34,433 nt of DNA, from positions 1 to 34,433 of IMG/VR virus record IMGVR_UViG_3300025097_001755. One strand, given 5' to 3'. Positions 30,480-34,433 of the stretch are shown here, in pieces. Numbering within the stretch: position 1 is the first letter of the stretch; the number at the start of each line of letters is the position of its first letter. The notes under the pieces are model-generated. The model did no database searches and was not told the DNA's origin. It worked only from the letters and a program-made list of their open reading frames with translations. The DNA is from a virus. Position numbers and translations under genes: made by a program.

Positions 30480-33400
30480 TTAAATTCCCGGAATGCCGTC
30501 CCAGAAAGGCCACCAATCAGATCCGCTGTCGTCGCCACCATTTGCTGCCTCCTCTCTTTCTGTGGCAAAGCCCTCACATTCCGGTGAAACTTGGGTTGGA
30601 TCGTTCGTGCCGCTATTTTGATCGCGCAGGGATTGGCACTCGGCCGCGGCACCGTCGCGTTCAATTTGATTAACCCACTTGGCTGTAATCTTGGTGTTAG
30701 CTTTTCCGGCTCCAAATTCGTGTTCAGATCTGATAATCATATAATAGCCACCAATACCTAATTCTGTCATCGAAATCTTATCGATATTATAGCCCGGGTC
30801 AAAACCATATGGGTCAACATAGATATAGGTGCCCGGATAGGTATTTATGTTTGCATATGAGTCGATTTCAACGTCATAAACCACCCTTAATTGCCGTAGC
30901 CCATCATACCCGTCCTGCTCAAAACGGACTTCAGCGAGCCCCCTTGTTTGCGTTTTAGAGAGTGAGATATTCTTAATTAATCCTTTATCGCGCCCCAACA
31001 TATAGTGGAAAATGCCGCGACCTTCATCTTCTCCTCTTTTCCCTCTCATTTTATCCAGAGGTTGTATTTGTCCAGCAAAATAAACAAAATAATTAAATTC
31101 TTGATCTGGCTCTATCATAGTTCGGGCGCCTGGGGGACCCGAAAGATTCAAAACCGGGTCAAGCTGGTGTCCTCTAATATTTTGCAATTCGTCAATGCGG
31201 GCGCGGCGCCGCGGAGCATTGGAAAGGGCTTGTTGGATTGTGGCGGCATTCCGAAGATCTATGATGTTTCCACTATTGGCTGGGGGGTAGCCGGTCTGTG
31301 CTATTTTCATCTCAAGCACGTCATAATCCGAACTCGGGGACCAACTAGTCAAAGAAGTTTGTTGCGCTCGGACTTTGTTTTTAACATTTCTGAAACATTC
31401 TCTACTATTCAAGAAATCACGAACGAACTCATTCATTATATCGTTCAAAAATTTTGTAAGAGAATAAAAGGTATCCTCTTTCTTGAGCATCTTATCTGTC
31501 ATGTATTCAACAAAATACTTTACGGAAATGGGAAGATCGCCAAATGTGGCATTTGTTACCTGTGAGGAGCCACGGGAAGGGGCGTTTACGAACTCTACAG
31601 GGCCCAATACTATTCTCAATCTTTTAAAATTGGCTAGCGCGATCTCCAGTTCTTTCTTTTTCTGGCTGCGGGTTTTGTGTGTGATAGGAATGTCTGTTCC
31701 GGATGGGAGTTTGTGCTCGGTTATTGCTGTCAGCGGGCTGCCGGTGCCAGAAAGGGCTTTCAATTCGTCGTCAATATTCTTCAAAATTATATCGATTAAC
31801 CTGCCAAGATAGAAATAAGCCACCGTTTCGCCTGATTGTGGCGTTGCCAACAGGGCTGCAGCAATAGCATCATTTGCCGGCTCTCCTGCTTCTGGATCGT
31901 CCGACGCTGATCCAGCCTGGGTCTCAAACGAGGCTAGTCCGCTAGTAATCGAACTCTCCAGTGCGGCTTGCGATGCGCCAAAAGAACCAGGGGCGCTGAC
32001 AAGCGCTGCGACAGCCGCGGTGGCGGCGGCGTCATTGTTGAGAAGGTATCCTCTCAACTGTTCATATGGCATTGTCAGGTAGTGAATCTCGCCTGCCGCG
32101 ATTAACGACGTTGTGAGGTATTCGAGTGAGGAGCGCTGATCGGCTGCTACCAAGATCTTAAAGTCCTCTTTCACTTCCGCAACAGTGTTACTGTCAGTAC
32201 ATTTTCGAGCCACCTCTTTTAGTGCCATAGATCTTCGGAGTCTCTCGAGTGTCACAAGGGGTTCCCCGGGTACCGAGGGCTGCTGGGATACGGCGCCGGC
32301 AAAGATATTGAAATTTTTATTATCAAAAAACTCTTCTATATACGCCAAATAGTTGATATTCATCACCACTTGTCCGGATTCGTCGAAATCAAAGTTATGC
32401 ACCGTTGGGGTTAAATTGAGAGTAACAAAACTTGATTCTATAGCTGCGAGCAATTCGGCGCTGATGTGCATATTGTTTTCGGATGGTACCGCCCAGCCGA
32501 CTTCGGCTCTTAATCTGAAGTTTAAGTCTGCGAGGTTTTCGTTTTGCTCATTGACATCAATTGTGTCACCGCATGACCCGGAAGGTACCGTTGTACCAGG
32601 GTGATCTCCACGACCGGTCTTAAGAGCCAGGTCTACATATTTATATTTGCGCGCGCGGCGATTCCGCGCGCCATTATCAAGTCGAATGGCGGAGCCGGCC
32701 CGCTCTCGCACAAACTCACGGAAATTAGATCCAAAGATCTTAAGATTTGCTTTGATGCTCTTCTTGATCGCGAACGGGTTGCTTCCCTCATAAGAGAACA
32801 CAAAGCTTTTGATGCCTGCACCCACACCGCGAGCACCAGCATCGGCGCCGAAATTAGTTAAGTCATCCGCCGTGAAATGTGAATCAAACTTCATCTCCAC
32901 TTGATAATCATCATCACCAAACTCATCATATACCACTTTATAAAGCCTTATTGAAGGCTGGAGAAGAGATAACTCGCTATTTTCAATATTGACTAGACGC
33001 TTGAGCTTTGGATTTAACGTCAGCTTGTTTAAAAAGCCATAAGCATCTCCAGAAACCAGAAGGCTCGCGTTATTTGCGGGTTGAGCAGGAGTGGGGATAG
33101 CGCCGAGCGCGGTATAAGCACCAGAGGCTACATATGGCAAGCGCTTTTTTCGAAGGGTTATGTCTTCTTTGATTTTTTGATTAATAAAAATATTAATATA
33201 ATTTAAGAGAAAACACTGCTCTTTAAATAAAATGTTTCTTTTGTCGGTGGATTCTTCTATAACTGTGGCGGTTTCGGCAATGTTCTGGACTCGGAAATTG
33301 CTAATAACCCGGTTCATACCATAGATGCGTGCCGCGTCTTGAACCGGGTCGCCGGTGTTGGTGACGGGGTTTAGAGCACTAGTAAGAAGGTCTTCTACTT

Positions 33401-34433
33401 CTTTATCTGTTTTTGCATCTTTAGCAAAAGCTTTGACTTGACAACCTATAGTCGCTGCTAGGCGCTCGACAACATTGGCATACGCACCCGCAAAAGCGGT
33501 TATTTTTGCCGCGAAATCGGCATCGAAAGTCTCAAACAGTTCCGCGGCGGCTTGCAAGTTTTCAGTACCAATTTTAGAGGCGCCTAACAAAATACCATAA
33601 AAGCCGGCTTCGGGCGATTGATCAATTCCAAGTTCGTCACTGACTGTTTTCCACCGGCCAAGAGATCTGGAAAAGCCAAGATCTACAGTCTCTCGGGTTC
33701 CTACTCGGAAAACCAGCGGAGCGATAGCGTAAACGGTATTTTCGTAAGGCGAGTTATCTCCCCTCTCTTCATAGGTCTCGTATGAGGGAGCATCTTCTAA
33801 CACCGCCATGGCGCGGCTAATATTAGATAGCCCACTAGCAATTGCGGTCGCCCAGCCTATTGGATAATCGGCAGGTGTTTCGGTAGTAGGCGTGGTGTTC
33901 CGGACTGTGCCGGGGGTAAATGACTCTTGCGAGGAGCCGGGTGAATATCTGGTATTAGTGTTATAGCCAGCGGGATCTGAAGTCCACAGTCCGGGATAAT
34001 TCGGATATGGGAGCAATGCATTGTCGGTGGGGACGACATCTATCATATAAGGTTTTAGTGCGGATGCTCTCGCGGCATCGAGTGCCGCGGTGTCTTCGAC
34101 GCTAGCGCTGCCGGCGGCCATGGCATCTACAGCAGCTTTGTTGTCTCTTTCGTCGTGGATAGACGCCGGGGGTTCCATGTTGAGATAGCGGGTACCTTCT
34201 CCGCGGGGGAACTCTTCGGTGATGGTTGCCGAGAAATCTGTTCCGAAATTGTCCGAGGCAAACTGCAACAGGCTGGCATATCCTGTGTTGAGGGCGATTC
34301 TGGTGCTGGGGATACTGTCTAGGCACTCACGGAGACTTGCGGCATTCTCTAAATATTCTGCTTGGATAGCTGGGGCAGATGATGAAAGTGCCTCATATTG
34401 TCCCCACGTCAGATCGAGGGCGCTGACTGTGTA
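30480..34433 (-). CDS. Giant virion-type structural protein, 5' end beyond the window
   Basis: The frame is open from the right edge to the stop at 30480, encoding at least 1317 residues without a start; the protein begins outside the window (visible first residues YTVSALDLTWGQYEA). A TTG at 34268 is only an internal codon. Visible parts: an Ala/Asp-rich segment, a long mixed-strand middle with Ala/Glu-rich helical parts (AELFETFDADFAAKITAFAG), and a compact C-terminal domain (FNYFVYFAGQI, PGTYIYVDPYGFDPGYNIDK, GIGGYYMIIRSEHEFGAGKA), a pattern like the end of phage baseplate-hub or tail proteins. The very end is acidic with Trp-rich DWWPFWDGIPGI. No transmembrane segment is seen. Virion role is likely; tail versus head is not settled. 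Confidence 0.9.
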   Translation of the reverse strand, partial: YTVSALDLTWGQYEALSSSAPAIQAEYLENAASLRECLDSIPSTRIALNTGYASLLQFASDNFGTDFSATITEEFPRGEGTRYLNMEPPASIHDERDNKAAVDAMAAGSASVEDTAALDAARASALKPYMIDVVPTDNALLPYPNYPGLWTSDPAGYNTNTRYSPGSSQESFTPGTVRNTTPTTETPADYPIGWATAIASGLSNISRAMAVLEDAPSYETYEERGDNSPYENTVYAIAPLVFRVGTRETVDLGFSRSLGRWKTVSDELGIDQSPEAGFYGILLGASKIGTENLQAAAELFETFDADFAAKITAFAGAYANVVERLAATIGCQVKAFAKDAKTDKEVEDLLTSALNPVTNTGDPVQDAARIYGMNRVISNFRVQNIAETATVIEESTDKRNILFKEQCFLLNYINIFINQKIKEDITLRKKRLPYVASGAYTALGAIPTPAQPANNASLLVSGDAYGFLNKLTLNPKLKRLVNIENSELSLLQPSIRLYKVVYDEFGDDDYQVEMKFDSHFTADDLTNFGADAGARGVGAGIKSFVFSYEGSNPFAIKKSIKANLKIFGSNFREFVRERAGSAIRLDNGARNRRARKYKYVDLALKTGRGDHPGTTVPSGSCGDTIDVNEQNENLADLNFRLRAEVGWAVPSENNMHISAELLAAIESSFVTLNLTPTVHNFDFDESGQVVMNINYLAYIEEFFDNKNFNIFAGAVSQQPSVPGEPLVTLERLRRSMALKEVARKCTDSNTVAEVKEDFKILVAADQRSSLEYLTTSLIAAGEIHYLTMPYEQLRGYLLNNDAAATAAVAALVSAPGSFGASQAALESSITSGLASFETQAGSASDDPEAGEPANDAIAAALLATPQSGETVAYFYLGRLIDIILKNIDDELKALSGTGSPLTAITEHKLPSGTDIPITHKTRSQKKKELEIALANFKRLRIVLGPVEFVNAPSRGSSQVTNATFGDLPISVKYFVEYMTDKMLKKEDTFYSLTKFLNDIMNEFVRDFLNSRECFRNVKNKVRAQQTSLTSWSPSSDYDVLEMKIAQTGYPPANSGNIIDLRNAATIQQALSNAPRRRARIDELQNIRGHQLDPVLNLSGPPGARTMIEPDQEFNYFVYFAGQIQPLDKMRGKRGEDEGRGIFHYMLGRDKGLIKNISLSKTQTRGLAEVRFEQDGYDGLRQLRVVYDVEIDSYANINTYPGTYIYVDPYGFDPGYNIDKISMTELGIGGYYMIIRSEHEFGAGKANTKITAKWVNQIERDGAAAECQSLRDQNSGTNDPTQVSPECEGFATEREEAANGGDDSGSDWWPFWDGIPGI

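Noticed and set aside
31005-31565. Plus-strand open frame of 186 codons
   Set aside because: It lies wholly inside the giant minus-strand structural gene, has no ribosome site or recognisable domain, and its composition is that of an antisense shadow.
34102-34268. TTG at 34268 as the start of the giant gene
   Set aside because: The frame continues open to the window edge with protein-like sequence, so the gene starts outside.
1-34433. tRNA, rRNA, insertion sequence, integrase or attachment site
   Set aside because: All gaps are under about 100 bases and none shows a cloverleaf by eye; no transposase or integrase motif was found. A tRNAscan run would settle the tRNA point.

Overview
This window reads as part of a large tailed bacteriophage genome (Caudoviricetes). 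Every supported gene lies on the minus strand, so transcription runs from the right edge to the left edge. Genes are packed with stop/start overlaps of 1-14 bases, the longest apparent non-coding gap is about 100 bases, and no rRNA, tRNA, IS element or CRISPR array was seen. The host cannot be named. Consensus sigma-70 promoters (TTGACA-17-TATAAT type), a lipobox-type small protein and an amidase endolysin point to a bacterium with an ordinary housekeeping sigma factor, more likely a diderm. The recombinase/gp32-like SSB/chaperonin/Dam set resembles large T4-like or other big, probably aquatic, phages. That placement is inference.

Layout in the direction of transcription. (a) 34433-29131: the 3' part of a giant virion-type protein that runs off the right edge, then an unknown 444-aa protein. 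(b) 29129-20182: replication and recombination block, with a short family A DNA polymerase without exonuclease domain, a divergent protein with an FtsZ/tubulin-like layout, gp32-like SSB, a possible nuclease, D12-class Dam methylase, RecA/UvsX recombinase, a His-rich putative lipoprotein, a zinc deaminase, a 5'-3' exonuclease/flap nuclease and a DnaB-type helicase. (c) 20180-15169: B12-dependent ribonucleotide reductase, GroES-like co-chaperonin, endolysin amidase, and a pair of unrecognised genes, the first of which has no normal start codon for its apparent full length. (d) 15113-10036: full-length DnaE polymerase III alpha, ClpP-like protease with a complete triad, J-domain protein and a small helical protein. 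(e) 10039-4260: a tight chain of small genes with dUTPase, a predicted PD-(D/E)XK endonuclease next to two DNA methyltransferases, zinc-ribbon protein, thioredoxin, several hypotheticals, an IMP dehydrogenase/GMP reductase family enzyme and a Cys-rich sigma region-4-like protein. (f) 4188-1: a very acidic EPMD-repeat protein, a membrane-anchored protein, a second ClpP-like protease whose catalytic Asp appears to be Asn, a 569-aa protein of unknown role and the N-terminal part of GroEL.

How it fits together: DnaB, SSB, RecA, the exonuclease and two different DNA polymerases make a largely self-sufficient replication/recombination apparatus. Ribonucleotide reductase, thioredoxin, deaminase, dUTPase and the IMPDH/GMPR enzyme supply or rebalance nucleotides. 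Three methyltransferases and a nuclease modify or attack DNA. GroEL, a GroES-like protein, a J-domain protein and two ClpP-like proteins form an unusually broad protein-folding/proteolysis set. Seven well-formed sigma-70-type promoters, most with exactly 17-base spacers and several with -35 boxes at or next to the preceding stop codon, drive sub-blocks of the array. One has an 8-base inverted repeat bracketing its -10 box, as an operator would.

Most worth a second look: the FtsZ/tubulin-like gene, the missing start codon at 16875-16967, the endonuclease-methylase cassette, the coexistence of DnaE with a minimal PolA, and the two unlike ClpP proteins.
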